Source: Sulfurospirillum sp. UCH001
GTDB lineage: Bacteria; Campylobacterota; Campylobacteria; Campylobacterales; Sulfurospirillaceae
Assembly: GCF_001548035.1 (NCBI RefSeq)
Contig: NZ_AP014723.1
Span: 930,001-994,000, forward strand
DNA length: 64,000 nucleotides
Direction: 5' to 3'
How positions within the stretch are numbered: the first letter of the stretch is position 1; the number at the start of each line of letters is the position of its first letter. Of this stretch, positions 25,119 through 33,846 are shown piece by piece. The translations under genes were made by a program, and so were the position numbers. Under the pieces are notes generated by a model. That model saw only the letters and a list, made by a program, of their open reading frames with translations. It was not told the origin of the DNA and did not search any database.

Positions 25119-25493
25119 ATGAAAAAATCTCTTAGTGAAATTCCAAGTACTCCGCTTCAAGCAGGTGAGGGTGCAAGTATGCAGATGCTCATTTCTCCTG
25201 AAGTTGCGCCTCATTTTGCAATGCGTAAGTTTGTCATTAAAAAAGATGGGCATATGCCATTTCATACCAATACGGTTGAACATGAGCAGTATGTTTTAAA
25301 AGGAAAAGCCAGAGTGCGTATGGGCGATGATAGTTTCATTGCAGTCAAAGATGATGTCATCTTTGTTCCAGCAGGTGTACCTCATTCGTATCATGTGATT
25401 GGTGATGAAGATTATGAATTTTTATGCCTTATCCCAAATCAAGAAGACAAAATAGAAATGGTAAATGCCGGCGGTCAGAGCTGTGGTTGTTAG
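25119..25493 (+). CDS. Small cupin-domain protein
   Basis: A single-domain cupin of 124 residues. Motif 1 is HTNTVEHEQYVLKG near residues 47-60 and motif 2 PAGVPHSYHVIG near 87-98; together they give three His and one Glu for metal binding. The tail ends GGQSCGC, an unusual cysteine pair that could be a fourth metal or redox site. Such small cupins include isomerases, dioxygenases and sensors, and the substrate is not predictable. It follows htpX by 20 bp with AAAGG upstream. Confidence 0.82.
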   Translation: MKKSLSEIPSTPLQAGEGASMQMLISPEVAPHFAMRKFVIKKDGHMPFHTNTVEHEQYVLKGKARVRMGDDSFIAVKDDVIFVPAGVPHSYHVIGDEDYEFLCLIPNQEDKIEMVNAGGQSCGC

Positions 25494-25495
25494 AT

Positions 25496-25520
25496 ATGAA
25501 GCCTCATACTGAGGCTTCAT
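25496..25520. terminator. Bidirectional terminator, cupin/hydrolase
   Basis: ATGAAGCCTCA and its exact complement flank TAC. It contains the stop codon of the convergent hydrolase gene. Confidence 0.8.
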
Positions 25521-26053
25521 GCACGTTGAAGCTGTCCTAAGTAAGCGTTTCCTTCTTCCCATGAACCAATATCACTCGCACTGTTAATGTGCCCTTTGTC
25601 TCCTACGTTAACAAAAGCACTTCCCCACGCTTTCGCCAAACTTTTTGCATAATCTATCGTTGCATATGGATCGTTCGTACTAGCGATAATAATACTTGGA
25701 AAATCAAGCAATCCCATAGGAGTGTTTTCAAACCCCTCAGCAGCAGTTGGAAAAACGGCAGAATGTGGATCTGGAGGTGCAACAAAAAGCGCTCCTTTAA
25801 TAGAAGAGTGTATCTTTTGTGCATCCCAATGTGCAACCACTAAGCAGGCAAGGCTATGTGCCACAAGGATGACATCTTCACCTGCCTCTGCAACGGCTTC
25901 TTCAAGTTTCGCTACCCATTCATGACAAATAGGGTGTTCCCAATCGTTTTGAATAACCCGTTTAAAGTCAGGATTTTCTTTCTCCCAAAGCGTCTGCCAA
26001 TGCTCAGCTCCTGAGTCTTGATACCCTGGTAAAATAAGCACAGATGTTGCCAT
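25517..26053 (-). CDS. RBBP9/YdeN family alpha/beta serine hydrolase
   Basis: A small alpha/beta hydrolase of 178 residues. It shows the family start (VLILPGYQDSGAEHWQTLWE), the nucleophile elbow AHSLACL near residue 67 (Ser), an Asp in ASTNDPYA near 126, and a C-terminal His in GDKGHINS near 154. This matches the Ser_hydrolase family of RBBP9 and YdeN, whose natural substrates are poorly known. No signal peptide is present, so it is cytoplasmic. The gene is monocistronic and ends inside the shared terminator. Confidence 0.88.
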   Translation of the reverse strand: MATSVLILPGYQDSGAEHWQTLWEKENPDFKRVIQNDWEHPICHEWVAKLEEAVAEAGEDVILVAHSLACLVVAHWDAQKIHSSIKGALFVAPPDPHSAVFPTAAEGFENTPMGLLDFPSIIIASTNDPYATIDYAKSLAKAWGSAFVNVGDKGHINSASDIGSWEEGNAYLGQLQRA

Positions 26054-26150
26054 AAATCCCTCATAAAATCAATTTTAAAGATTATTGTAGTCTAGCATGA
26101 CTTAATTAAGAGCGAGTAGGTTATGATAATAAAAAAAATAAGGAATTTTC

Positions 26151-26699
26151 ATGCGCCTTTTTCCTGAAAAAACAGCGATGCTTTTAGTGGACGTTCAAGA
26201 ACGCCTCTTTGTGCATATCGAAGATCATGAACGTATAGAAAAACATTTAATAGCACTTATACAGGGACTTCAGCATTTAGAAATTCCTATTTTATGCAAT
26301 CAACAATACACGCAAGGTTTAGGCGAGACTATTAGCTCTCTACGTGCCGTTCTTCTCGAAAAAAGTGTGTATGAAAAACGCACTTTTAGTTGTTGTCAAA
26401 ATGATGATGTTATGTCTAAGCTAAGGGATTTAAATGTTACGTGTGTGGTTGTTGTAGGTGTTGAGAGTCATGTGTGTGTGCTGCAAAGTGTACGTGATCT
26501 TATCGAAGCAGGCTTTGAAGTGATGTTATGTGTCGATGCTATAGGCTCTCGAAAATATAAAGACCATGAAGTAGCCCTTCACCGTATGGAAAAAGAGGGT
26601 GCATGGCTTTGCACAACAGAGTCGCTTTTATTTGAACTGGTGCAAAGTGCAAACCATACACATTTCAAAGCCATAAGCGCATTGGTTAAAACACTCTAA
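26151..26699 (+). CDS. Isochorismatase-family cysteine hydrolase
   Basis: A 182-residue cytoplasmic hydrolase. The catalytic triad of the isochorismatase-like family is visible: Asp in AMLLVDVQERL near residue 14, Lys in YEKRTFSCC near 78, and Cys in VGVESHVCVLQ near 111. The cis-peptide segment VVGVE also fits. Members include nicotinamidases, isochorismatases and YcaC-like proteins; the typical metal site of nicotinamidases is not evident, so a YcaC-like hydrolase of unknown substrate is the safer call. TATGAT at 26122-26127 and AAGGA support transcription and translation from here. Confidence 0.85.
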   Translation: MRLFPEKTAMLLVDVQERLFVHIEDHERIEKHLIALIQGLQHLEIPILCNQQYTQGLGETISSLRAVLLEKSVYEKRTFSCCQNDDVMSKLRDLNVTCVVVVGVESHVCVLQSVRDLIEAGFEVMLCVDAIGSRKYKDHEVALHRMEKEGAWLCTTESLLFELVQSANHTHFKAISALVKTL

Positions 26700-26708
26700 A
26701 AACAGTTG

Positions 26709-26741
26709 CTATGTAAAGAAGATTAGGACTTTTTTACATAG
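26709..26741. terminator. Hairpin between convergent hydrolase and cheR
   Basis: CTATGTAAA and TTTACATAG flank 15 bases and overlap the cheR 3' end. This is a moderate hairpin with T-rich sequence. Confidence 0.45.
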
Positions 26742-27565
26742 TAAGAGAGACGATGATCGGTATGTTTTATAAAATAAGGATTCTCAGGGATGATATCTGC
26801 ATGTCCTAAGAAGAGTTTTCCCTCAGGTTTGAGAAGTGTCGCGAAACGCTCAATCGTTTTTAGACGAAAGTCATCATCAAAGTAGATGAGCATATTACGT
26901 GAAAATATAATGTCAAATTTGCCCAACGAGAGGAACTCGTGTTCAAAAATATTGACTTTCGTGAAAGAAATAGACGAAAAATATTCGCGCTTTGCACGGT
27001 AAAAGCGATCTTCTTGTGTAAAAAATTTCTCTTTAAGACGTTGATCTAATTTATGCAAAGAGCGTTCTGAAAAAAGACCTTTTTGTGCCTTCTCGATCGC
27101 TTCTGAATTAATGTCAATACCCGTAATACTAAATTCTCTTGGTTCTCTTCTTCTCTCTTGTAACATCATAGAAAGAGAATAGACCTCTTCACCTGAAGCA
27201 CATGGTGCACAAAGAATTTTGACATTGGGAATAGAGAGCGCAAAGTTAACTGCTAAATCAAGTTGTGACTCTTCACGGTAGAAATAGGTTTCATTGACGG
27301 TGACTAAGTCAATGAGGTCTTGTCTCAGTGCTCTATCATGTTGAAGCGCTTCAAAGAGTTTGCGAAAGCTGTAAATCTCTTTGCGTTCACAAAAGAGGCG
27401 GAGTTTGGTTTCAATGACACTATTTTTTGAGAAAAGATCAATGCCGATTTCACGTTTAATGTAATGCAAAAGATCTTGAAGCCCAAAAGTGTTGAACTCT
27501 TGAGGAGCTGCAACTTCGTTTTTAAGTGCGATTTCTGGCTCTTTTTTTCTTTTCCAAAACAACAT
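26723..27565 (-). CDS. cheR: Chemotaxis protein methyltransferase CheR
   Basis: CheR methylates glutamates on chemoreceptors using S-adenosylmethionine. The protein has 280 residues: an all-helical N-terminal domain (about 20-90) and a methyltransferase domain with the SAM loop ILCAPCASGEEVYSL near 135, the NETYFYRE segment near 91, and the FSRNMLIYF motif near 220. The first 25 residues are a charged extension. Its start overlaps the cheB stop by one base, so the two adaptation enzymes are coupled. It would act on receptors such as those encoded at 1388 and 18542. Confidence 0.93.
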   Translation of the reverse strand: MLFWKRKKEPEIALKNEVAAPQEFNTFGLQDLLHYIKREIGIDLFSKNSVIETKLRLFCERKEIYSFRKLFEALQHDRALRQDLIDLVTVNETYFYREESQLDLAVNFALSIPNVKILCAPCASGEEVYSLSMMLQERRREPREFSITGIDINSEAIEKAQKGLFSERSLHKLDQRLKEKFFTQEDRFYRAKREYFSSISFTKVNIFEHEFLSLGKFDIIFSRNMLIYFDDDFRLKTIERFATLLKPEGKLFLGHADIIPENPYFIKHTDHRLSYYVKKS

Positions 27566-28134
27566 TAAGATTCTCCAAATTTTTTAATGGTTTGAACAAT
27601 ATCGTCTAATGGTAATGAGACAATATTGGGATTAATTTCTATAGCACGCTTTGGCATTCCATATACTATAGCACTTTTTTCACTTTCTGCTATGCATTTT
27701 GCGCCAATTTTTTGCAATTCACTAAGTCCATTGGCACCATCATGCCCAATTCCAGTGAGTAAAACAGCTAATATCTCTGCATCTTTCGCACATTCAACGC
27801 TAGAAGAAAAGAGTGAATCGATGCTTGGATTGTAAGGAGTATCTCCCTCTTCAACAGGCTCAATTTTAGGTGAAAAATCTCCCTTTCGCATACGACAGTT
27901 TTGAGGGCAAATGTAGATGTTTGCGTTATGTAAACTCATTTTTTTATCGACAGCATGAACGGGCAGATTGAGTTCGTTTTGAAATTGGCTGATGAAACTA
28001 GGAATAAATGTCGCATTCATATGTTGAGCGATAACAATAGCACCGTTAAACGTTGGCGAAATAGCAGATAAAATTTTTTTGAGATGACCAGGACCTCCAG
28101 TAGAGGCCCCAATCAAGACGATTTTGGGTTTCAT
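27565..28134 (-). CDS. cheB: Chemotaxis methylesterase CheB lacking receiver domain
   Basis: CheB removes methyl esters from receptors. This 189-residue protein consists of the catalytic domain only: IGASTGGPGHL near residue 8 (Ser11), IAQHM near 37 (His), and LLTGIGHDGANG near 128 (Asp). The N-terminal phosphorylation (receiver) domain is absent, as is known for Campylobacter CheB. Its activity is thus not controlled by CheA phosphorylation in the usual way. cheR follows with a one-base overlap. The start lies behind a degenerate GGAG (AAAGATGGAGTTTA). Confidence 0.94.
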   Translation of the reverse strand: MKPKIVLIGASTGGPGHLKKILSAISPTFNGAIVIAQHMNATFIPSFISQFQNELNLPVHAVDKKMSLHNANIYICPQNCRMRKGDFSPKIEPVEEGDTPYNPSIDSLFSSSVECAKDAEILAVLLTGIGHDGANGLSELQKIGAKCIAESEKSAIVYGMPKRAIEINPNIVSLPLDDIVQTIKKFGES

Positions 28135-28187
28135 TAAACTCCATCTTTTATAAGAGTTCTTGTGAACTCTTTATTAACGATCTTTGG

Positions 28188-28249
28188 GCAAAGCTCAAAG
28201 ACCTACGCTAACCGCTATGGTTCTAAAGCTTGCCTCTTTTGAGGCAGAA
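28188..28249. repeat. Intergenic structured repeat, copy A (short form)
   Basis: Begins GCAAAGCTCAAA and ends AAAGCTTGCCTCTTTTGAGG then CAGAA. GCAA(A)GCT can pair with AGCTTGC, and GCCTC/GAGGC form a second small hairpin. A longer copy with the same ends lies at 32207-32298, in the same orientation relative to its neighbours. Confidence 0.7.
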
Positions 28250-28251
28250 CT

Positions 28252-28271
28252 TTCTTGCAATTTTGCAAGAA
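28252..28271 (-). terminator. Hairpin after pepA
   Basis: TTCTTGCAA and its exact complement separated by TT, 2 bp past the pepA stop. It has no T-run on the minus strand. Confidence 0.5.
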
Positions 28272-28273
28272 GC

Positions 28274-29725
28274 CTATTTTTTATTTTCTTCGATCATCCA
28301 GTAAAGATTCATTCTTACTCCTGCACCTGTTGCGCCAAATTGGTTATAACCCCATGCTTTTTCAAGGTACGCTGGACCTGCGATATCAAGGTGTAACCAT
28401 TTGTCTTTATTCTCTTCTTCGATAAAATTATCAAGGAAAAGACCCGCAGTAATAGCGCCACCATAACGGCTTGAACTGATGTTTGACATATCTGCTACAG
28501 AGCTTTTGAGAAGTTTTCTGAGGTATTTATTAAATGGTAGAACTCCGCTGAGTTCACCGCTTTTATCAGAAGCTTTACGCATAGAGTGTTTTAGTTCACT
28601 GTTGTGACCCATAATACCTGTTGTGTATTCGCCAAGGGCAACCACACATGCACCCGTAAGAGTCGCCATGTCAACCAGTAAATCAGGTTTGAGCTCTTGT
28701 GCGTAGCAGAGACAATCAGCTAAAACTAAACGACCTTCCGCATCTGTATTGCGTACTTCAATAGTTTTGCCATTTTTTGCAACTAAAACATCATCAGGCT
28801 TGTAGGCATCGCCTCCGATCATATTTTCAGTTGCCCCAATAATGGCATGAATTTCATATGGCAGCTCAAGCGTAGCAGCACCTTTTAAGATAGCCATCAC
28901 GGCAGCTGCACCGCTTTTGTCGGCTTTCATAGTGACCATATGCTCACTTGGTTTTAGGCTAAGTCCACCACTATCATACGTTAAACCTTTACCTACATAC
29001 ACAAAACGTTTTTTGACCTCTTTTGGCTTATAGGTAAGATGAATAAGGCGTGGAGGATGGACACTTGCACGATTAACAGCGAGAAATGCATTCATGCCTT
29101 GTGCTTTCAAAAAGTTCTCATCCATCACTTTACAATAGACATTTGGAATAGAGGTTAGGGTTTGAGCAACATCCGCGAGTGCCATAGGTGTCATGTCTTG
29201 CGGTGTTGCATTGACGATTTCTTTTGCAAAATTCGTTGCTTCTGCTACAGCAGTTGCTGAACGTAGTGCTTTAGTAGCTGTTTCGAGTGAAACATCAACA
29301 CGGCTATAATCATCTAAACAGATGATGATTTTTTCAAGTTTTGAAGGCTCTTTTTTACTTTTGTAGGTATCAAAGGTATAGCTCCCTAAGATAAAGCCTT
29401 CAACAAGAGCTTTGATATTTACACCAGGGCAGTCATTGGAGTAGGTTCCAATAGCAAGTGATTTGAGATTTGTTTTTTTGATGCATTCGAGTGCTTTTGA
29501 AGCTGCAAGGCGAATTTCATCGGCATCTAGCGAGTCACATCCTACATAAATGGTTTTACTTGAAGGTACAAAGAGTGTCTCTTCACTTTCACCTTTAAAT
29601 CCCAAAAGCTCTAATGTCTCTTTATCTGCAATAGAAGCGTGATTTAGGTCTTTATTAATAACGAAGACGATTTTTGCGTCTACGATTGCTTCATTAATTT
29701 TTTTGTTCAGTAGTGCGATTTGCAT
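28274..29725 (-). CDS. pepA: Leucyl aminopeptidase (M17)
   Basis: A cytosolic dinuclear-metal aminopeptidase that releases N-terminal residues from peptides. The protein has 483 residues: a variable N-terminal domain (about 1-165) and the M17 catalytic domain with VGKGLTYDSGGLSLKP near 245 (Lys and Asp ligands), MKADKSGAAAV near 268, and NTDAEGRLVLADCL near 335 (metal ligands and catalytic Arg). AAGGA precedes the ATG at 29725; the frame is open further upstream but inside dedA. The start overlaps the end of dedA by 32 bases, so the two are cotranscribed. Confidence 0.94.
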   Translation of the reverse strand: MQIALLNKKINEAIVDAKIVFVINKDLNHASIADKETLELLGFKGESEETLFVPSSKTIYVGCDSLDADEIRLAASKALECIKKTNLKSLAIGTYSNDCPGVNIKALVEGFILGSYTFDTYKSKKEPSKLEKIIICLDDYSRVDVSLETATKALRSATAVAEATNFAKEIVNATPQDMTPMALADVAQTLTSIPNVYCKVMDENFLKAQGMNAFLAVNRASVHPPRLIHLTYKPKEVKKRFVYVGKGLTYDSGGLSLKPSEHMVTMKADKSGAAAVMAILKGAATLELPYEIHAIIGATENMIGGDAYKPDDVLVAKNGKTIEVRNTDAEGRLVLADCLCYAQELKPDLLVDMATLTGACVVALGEYTTGIMGHNSELKHSMRKASDKSGELSGVLPFNKYLRKLLKSSVADMSNISSSRYGGAITAGLFLDNFIEEENKDKWLHLDIAGPAYLEKAWGYNQFGATGAGVRMNLYWMIEENKK

Positions 29726-30404
29726 GTTTTTCCTTAAATGTCTTGTCTGTAACTTTATGAAAATAATAAGAGATACCACCACCAATGATAGCAGCTAATG
29801 GAATAGCAAAATACCAGTGTTGTTTTGCCCAATGTATCACAATAAGAATCTCTTGACCAAAATACCATGTTGGAATAATCGTCAGTGCCGCCCAAAACCA
29901 TGCGGAAATAAGATTGATAAAGGCAAACATTTTCCCACTGTAGCGTGTAAGTCCAATAGAAATTGGAATAACGGTACGAAGGCCATAGAGATAACGTTGG
30001 ATAAAAATAATCGGCCAACCGTATCTTTTTAGAAGCAGGTGTGCAAGAGCGAGTTTACGGCGTTGACCTTTGAGCTTTTTATGAACAAATTTTTTGTTAA
30101 AACGTCCGATGTAAAAGTAGACTTGATCACCTGCAAAACCACCGAGTCCTGCTACAAAGATAGCAAGAAAGAGGTTCATGTCACCTGTATGGGTGAGTAA
30201 GCCTGCCATAACAAGACCCATTTCACCCTCTAGCATACCCCAGAAAAAGAGAATGATATAGCCATACTCTTTCATCAAATAGATGAATTTATTTTCCAAT
30301 CCAACAACAGGAGCCATGTATAAAACATAGCCTAATGTAGAGAGAATAACGACCATAAAAAGAGTGAAAAGTTTTCCAGAGTGTTTATTTAAAAATTCAC
30401 TCAT
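29694..30404 (-). CDS. DedA family membrane protein
   Basis: A 236-residue inner-membrane protein of the DedA/VTT family, some of whose members flip undecaprenyl phosphate or phosphatidylethanolamine. It has about five hydrophobic segments, including re-entrant ones. Conserved family features are EGEMGLVMAGLLTHTG near residue 60, the GGFAGDQVYFYIGR block near 90-103, and FIQRYLYGLRTVIPI near 155. It lies between trpB (4 bp upstream) and pepA (32 bp overlap) in a compact minus-strand operon. Whether it is a true UptA-type flippase cannot be told from sequence. Confidence 0.88.
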   Translation of the reverse strand: MSEFLNKHSGKLFTLFMVVILSTLGYVLYMAPVVGLENKFIYLMKEYGYIILFFWGMLEGEMGLVMAGLLTHTGDMNLFLAIFVAGLGGFAGDQVYFYIGRFNKKFVHKKLKGQRRKLALAHLLLKRYGWPIIFIQRYLYGLRTVIPISIGLTRYSGKMFAFINLISAWFWAALTIIPTWYFGQEILIVIHWAKQHWYFAIPLAAIIGGGISYYFHKVTDKTFKEKHANRTTEQKN

Positions 30405-30408
30405 GGTC

Positions 30409-31614
30409 TTATCCTATATTCAAAATTGATTTTGCTTGAACCATATCTTTATCCCCACGGCCAGAGAGATTCACAATAATGACTTTGTTTTTGATCTCTT
30501 CTTTAGGGATTTTTTTAAGGTATGCTACGGCATGAGCACTTTCAAATGCAGGGATAATGCCTTCTTTACGGCTCAACCATACAAAAGCATCTAATGCTTC
30601 TTGATCGGTGATATTATCGTATTTAGCAATACCAAGGTCTTTAAGATACGCGTGTTCTGGTCCAATGCCTGGGTAATCAAGTCCTGCAGAAATAGAATGT
30701 GCCTCAAGAATTTGCCCATCATCATCTTGGAGGAGGTAACTCATCTGTCCATGAAGTACACCTGGGCTTCCTTTGGCGAGTGAACAGCCATGTTTATCGG
30801 TATCAACGCCATGACCACCGGCTTCAATGCCGATGCATTGGACACCTTCTTCACCTAAGAAATGGCTAAAGATACCCATAGCATTGCTTCCACCACCAAT
30901 ACACGCTACAACCATATCGGGAAGACGTTTTTCTTTCACTAAAATTTGTGCTTTTGCTTCATAGCCAATAATTGCTTGAAAATCACGCACCATCATAGGA
31001 TAAGGATGTGGACCTGCAACGGTTCCAATGATGTAAAACGTGTCGCGTGCATGAGTGACCCAATAACGAATCGCTTCATTCATCGCATCTTTGAGTGTTT
31101 TACTTCCACTCTTAACAGAGTGAACTTTTGCACCTAAGAGTTTCATACGAAAAACATTGAGCTCTTGTCTCTCAACATCTTTCTCACCCATGAAGACTTC
31201 GCATTCAAGTCCTAAAAGTGCTGCAATGGTTGCTGTTGCGACACCATGTTGTCCGGCACCCGTTTCAGCGATAACACGCTTTTTCCCCATCTTTTTAGCA
31301 ATCAAACCTTGCACGATGGTATTGTTGACTTTATGCGCACCGGTATGGTTTAGATCTTCTCGTTTCAGATAGACTTTAGCCCCCAACTCTTGTGAAACGT
31401 TTTTAGCGTAGTAGAGTGCGGAAGGACGACCTACGTAGTCTTTCATGTAGTGTTCAACTTCACTCCAGAAGTTTTCATTGAAACGAAGGGATTGATACTC
31501 TTTTTCAAGCTCTAAAAGAACAGGCATCAGTGTTTCAGGAACATATCTCCCACCAAAAATACCAAAATGTCCATTTGCATCAGGGTCAAATTTAGAAGCT
31601 CTAGGAATGTACAT
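30409..31614 (-). CDS. trpB: Tryptophan synthase beta chain
   Basis: TrpB condenses indole with serine using pyridoxal phosphate. The protein has 401 residues, normal for the TrpB1 type. The PLP lysine is in [15 protein letters not shown] near residue 93, the catalytic Glu in ETGAGQHG near 115, and the phosphate-binding [10 protein letters not shown] near 238. The first ATG overlaps the apt stop by one base. No trpA is adjacent; the gene is embedded in a run of apt, dedA and pepA genes. trpA may lie elsewhere, or this may be a stand-alone copy that salvages indole. Confidence 0.93.
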   Translation of the reverse strand: MYIPRASKFDPDANGHFGIFGGRYVPETLMPVLLELEKEYQSLRFNENFWSEVEHYMKDYVGRPSALYYAKNVSQELGAKVYLKREDLNHTGAHKVNNTIVQGLIAKKMGKKRVIAETGAGQHGVATATIAALLGLECEVFMGEKDVERQELNVFRMKLLGAKVHSVKSGSKTLKDAMNEAIRYWVTHARDTFYIIGTVAGPHPYPMMVRDFQAIIGYEAKAQILVKEKRLPDMVVACIGGGSNAMGIFSHFLGEEGVQCIGIEAGGHGVDTDKHGCSLAKGSPGVLHGQMSYLLQDDDGQILEAHSISAGLDYPGIGPEHAYLKDLGIAKYDNITDQEALDAFVWLSRKEGIIPAFESAHAVAYLKKIPKEEIKNKVIIVNLSGRGDKDMVQAKSILNIG

Positions 31615-32171
31615 TAGAACACCTCTAATACAGAATAAACAGAGGTGGTTTTTTTAATGTCTAAATCGCCTTGTAAAAATGTGAGATTGATAATAAAACA
31701 GGCTTCAATACACTCTGCACCTGCCTTATTGATGAGATTAACAGCAGCAGTAGCTGTTCCTCCTGTTGCGATAAGATCATCAATAAGTAGAACTTTTGGT
31801 TTTGATGATTGTACAGATGAAAAAGCGTCGATATGGATGCATACTTCATCAACACCGTACTCTAGGGAGTATTTTTCACTAATGGTTGTGTAAGGGAGTT
31901 TGCCAGGTTTTCTTATAGGAACAAATCGTGTTTTAAGACGTGCTGCAAGTGCTGCACCAAAGATAAATCCACGGCTTTCAATACCTGCAATATAATCGAT
32001 CTGCATGTTAGAATAACGCTCAGCCAAATGATCCATTAAAAGTGTAAATGCTTTTGCATCGCCTAAAAGGGTTGTGATATCTTTGAATTTAATGCCTGGT
32101 TTTGGAAAATCTTCGATTTCGCGAATAGAATTTAAAAGATAGTTTTTATCAGCTTCACTTAAATGACTCAT
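31614..32171 (-). CDS. apt: Adenine phosphoribosyltransferase
   Basis: Apt salvages adenine, joining it with PRPP to give AMP. The 185-residue protein starts [13 protein letters not shown] and has the family features: [13 protein letters not shown] near residue 22-34, [14 protein letters not shown] near 65, RKPGKLPY near 88, and the PRPP-binding [13 protein letters not shown] near 126. AAGG lies seven bases before the ATG at 32171; an upstream in-frame start at 32210 would run into the intergenic repeat. trpB begins on its stop codon. Confidence 0.94.
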   Translation of the reverse strand: MSHLSEADKNYLLNSIREIEDFPKPGIKFKDITTLLGDAKAFTLLMDHLAERYSNMQIDYIAGIESRGFIFGAALAARLKTRFVPIRKPGKLPYTTISEKYSLEYGVDEVCIHIDAFSSVQSSKPKVLLIDDLIATGGTATAAVNLINKAGAECIEACFIINLTFLQGDLDIKKTTSVYSVLEVF

Positions 32172-32206
32172 ACAATAACCTTTTTCATTTTTTATACGCT
32201 TTTCAA

Positions 32207-32298
32207 GCAAAGCTCAAAAAGCTACGTTTGCCACTAGGGCGCAAAACAAGGGCATTAGCCCGATGTTTCTCTGAAAAGCTTGCCTCTTTGAGGCAGAA
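32207..32298. repeat. Intergenic structured repeat, copy B (long form)
   Basis: It has the same boundary blocks as copy A at 28188: GCAAAGCTCAAA at one end and AAAGCTTGCCTCTTTGAGGC then AGAA at the other. About 30 extra internal bases contain a GGGCATTAGCCC hairpin. It lies between the coiled-coil gene and apt. Confidence 0.7.
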
Positions 32299-32341
32299 AA
32301 ATGTTGACATATAAACACAAAAACAAAAGAATACACGTACA

Positions 32342-32674
32342 TTATAAAAGTGCTTCGATCTTTCCTTCAAGCTCTTTAATATGCTGGCGGAGTTTGTCTC
32401 CTTCCATGCGGTATTGACTATTACGTGTACGGAGTGATTTGAGGTCATTCTTGACCTTTTTGAGTTCGTCACTTAAAATATCAATATTGCCCAGTGATCG
32501 TTGAAGCTGGACTTGATATTTACGAATGACAACCTCGGCATCATTAAGGGTTTGTTTGACGACAATATTACTGCGCTTCTCTTTACGTAGAAGCGTTTTG
32601 AAGTAAAACACCATAATCAACAAGTAAATACAAGCGGAAAACAGTACCGTTGTTACAACCCATTCGAGTGCCAT
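32342..32674 (-). CDS. Membrane-anchored coiled-coil protein
   Basis: A 110-residue protein with one N-terminal membrane helix (about 5-26) followed by a positively charged stretch and a long heptad-like coiled coil (about 45-108, for example DILSDELKKVKNDLKSL). This organisation resembles small division- or envelope-associated anchors, but I do not recognise a specific family. It lies 2 bp after rpiB and upstream of the intergenic repeat, so it is probably expressed with rpiB. The function is unknown. Confidence 0.75.
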   Translation of the reverse strand: MALEWVVTTVLFSACIYLLIMVFYFKTLLRKEKRSNIVVKQTLNDAEVVIRKYQVQLQRSLGNIDILSDELKKVKNDLKSLRTRNSQYRMEGDKLRQHIKELEGKIEALL

Positions 32675-32676
32675 GG

Positions 32677-33105
32677 TTATAACTCTAATTTTTCAACACG
32701 TTCAGCGTGTCTGCCACCTTCAAATGAAGTAGCACACCATGCTTTGAGCATAGACTCGACAACACCAAGTCCAACGATACGTTGACCAAAACAGAGTACA
32801 TTAGCATCATTATGTGCACGTGCCATCTCTGCGGTGTAAGCGTCGTGACAAAGAGCAGCTCTAATGCCAACATGCTTGTTGGCTGCTAAACTCATACCGA
32901 TACCCGATCCACAGATAAGAATACCCTGTGTTCCACTGTTTTTGAGAACTTCAAGGCAAAGAGCATGTGCGTAATCAGGATAATCAACGCGTTCATCATT
33001 AAATGGTCCAAGATCAATGACTTCGTGCCCCATGTGTTGGAGCATCACAATGACATCAGGTTTGATGGCAATGCCTGCATGATCGGTTGCTATAAAAAAC
33101 TTCAA
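32677..33105 (-). CDS. rpiB: Ribose 5-phosphate isomerase B
   Basis: RpiB interconverts ribose 5-phosphate and ribulose 5-phosphate in the pentose phosphate pathway. The 142-residue protein has DHAGIAIK near residue 8, the catalytic Cys in CGSGIGMSLAANK near 66, and the HNDANVLCFGQR segment near 98-109. It matches RpiB rather than the related galactose 6-phosphate isomerase LacA/B by context. It is the first gene of a minus-strand run followed by the coiled-coil protein, apt, trpB, dedA and pepA, linking ribose phosphate to purine salvage. Confidence 0.94.
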   Translation of the reverse strand: MKFFIATDHAGIAIKPDVIVMLQHMGHEVIDLGPFNDERVDYPDYAHALCLEVLKNSGTQGILICGSGIGMSLAANKHVGIRAALCHDAYTAEMARAHNDANVLCFGQRIVGLGVVESMLKAWCATSFEGGRHAERVEKLEL

Positions 33106-33168
33106 GGAAATGTCCTTCTATAAGGGAATAAGGACGATTATAGCACAAGGATTATTATAAATTCCAAA

Positions 33169-33194
33169 AACAGACCTCCCTTAGGAAGTCTGTT
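33169..33194 (-). terminator. Hairpin after M50 protease gene
   Basis: AACAGAC.TCC pairs with GGA.GTCTGTT with one internal mismatch. The following minus-strand sequence is T-rich (TTTTTGGAATTTATAATAAT), fitting an intrinsic terminator. Confidence 0.6.
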
Positions 33195-33846
33195 AATATA
33201 ACCATCCGATAACGTAGCGAATAGGCATAAAAAAGTAGTGTGAAAGTGGTGTAGCAATGAAGAGAATGAGGATAATCATTCCATAACGCTCCATAGATTC
33301 GTAAAGGCGAACTAAGCCATTCCAACCCATAATCATACCAAGGTACGTAAGAGCATGTGAGCCATCAAGTGGTGGAATAGGGTAGAGATTAAACAGTCCT
33401 AGAACCACATTGTAAATAAGCGATTGGATAAAGAAATAGACAACAAAATACTCTATATAGCTGTTGACTTGGTGTAAATCTTGGAAGAAGCTAAGCACTC
33501 CTGCACAGATGAGTGCAAGTATAAAATTGTAGGCAATACCTGCGAGTGAAACATGAATAGCTGCTTTATACCCACCATTGCGAATAACGGTAGGAATGAA
33601 AATTGGTACTGGTTTTGCCCAACCAAACATAAATGGCGCACCACTGAAAAAAAGAACTGCAGGTACAATAATCGTACCTACAATATCAACATGCACAATA
33701 GGATTAATGCTAAGACGCCCTTGATATTTAGCCGTGTTGTCTCCATAGCGATAGGCAACATAACCATGCATGATTTCATGCCCAATAATAGCTATCATAA
33801 GGGCTAGAACAGTGGCTATAATTTCAAGAAGATTAACGGTATCCAT
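33193..33846 (-). CDS. Site-2 protease family (M50) membrane metalloprotease
   Basis: A 217-residue protein with about six membrane helices. The zinc motif is HEIMHGYVAYRYGD near residue 23 (HExxH), and the second ligand is in NLYPIPPLDGSH near 155 (NxxPxxxLDG). These define the M50B group of small intramembrane proteases related to SpoIVFB and FtsH-independent S2P. No PDZ domain is present. The gene starts on the last base of lepB, so it is expressed with folD and lepB. Its substrate is unknown. Confidence 0.9.
   Translation of the reverse strand: MDTVNLLEIIATVLALMIAIIGHEIMHGYVAYRYGDNTAKYQGRLSINPIVHVDIVGTIIVPAVLFFSGAPFMFGWAKPVPIFIPTVIRNGGYKAAIHVSLAGIAYNFILALICAGVLSFFQDLHQVNSYIEYFVVYFFIQSLIYNVVLGLFNLYPIPPLDGSHALTYLGMIMGWNGLVRLYESMERYGMIILILFIATPLSHYFFMPIRYVIGWLY

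Noticed and set aside
32203-32472. 89-codon minus-strand frame running into the intergenic repeat
   Set aside because: It overlaps the coiled-coil gene in another frame and the repeat; no initiation signal.
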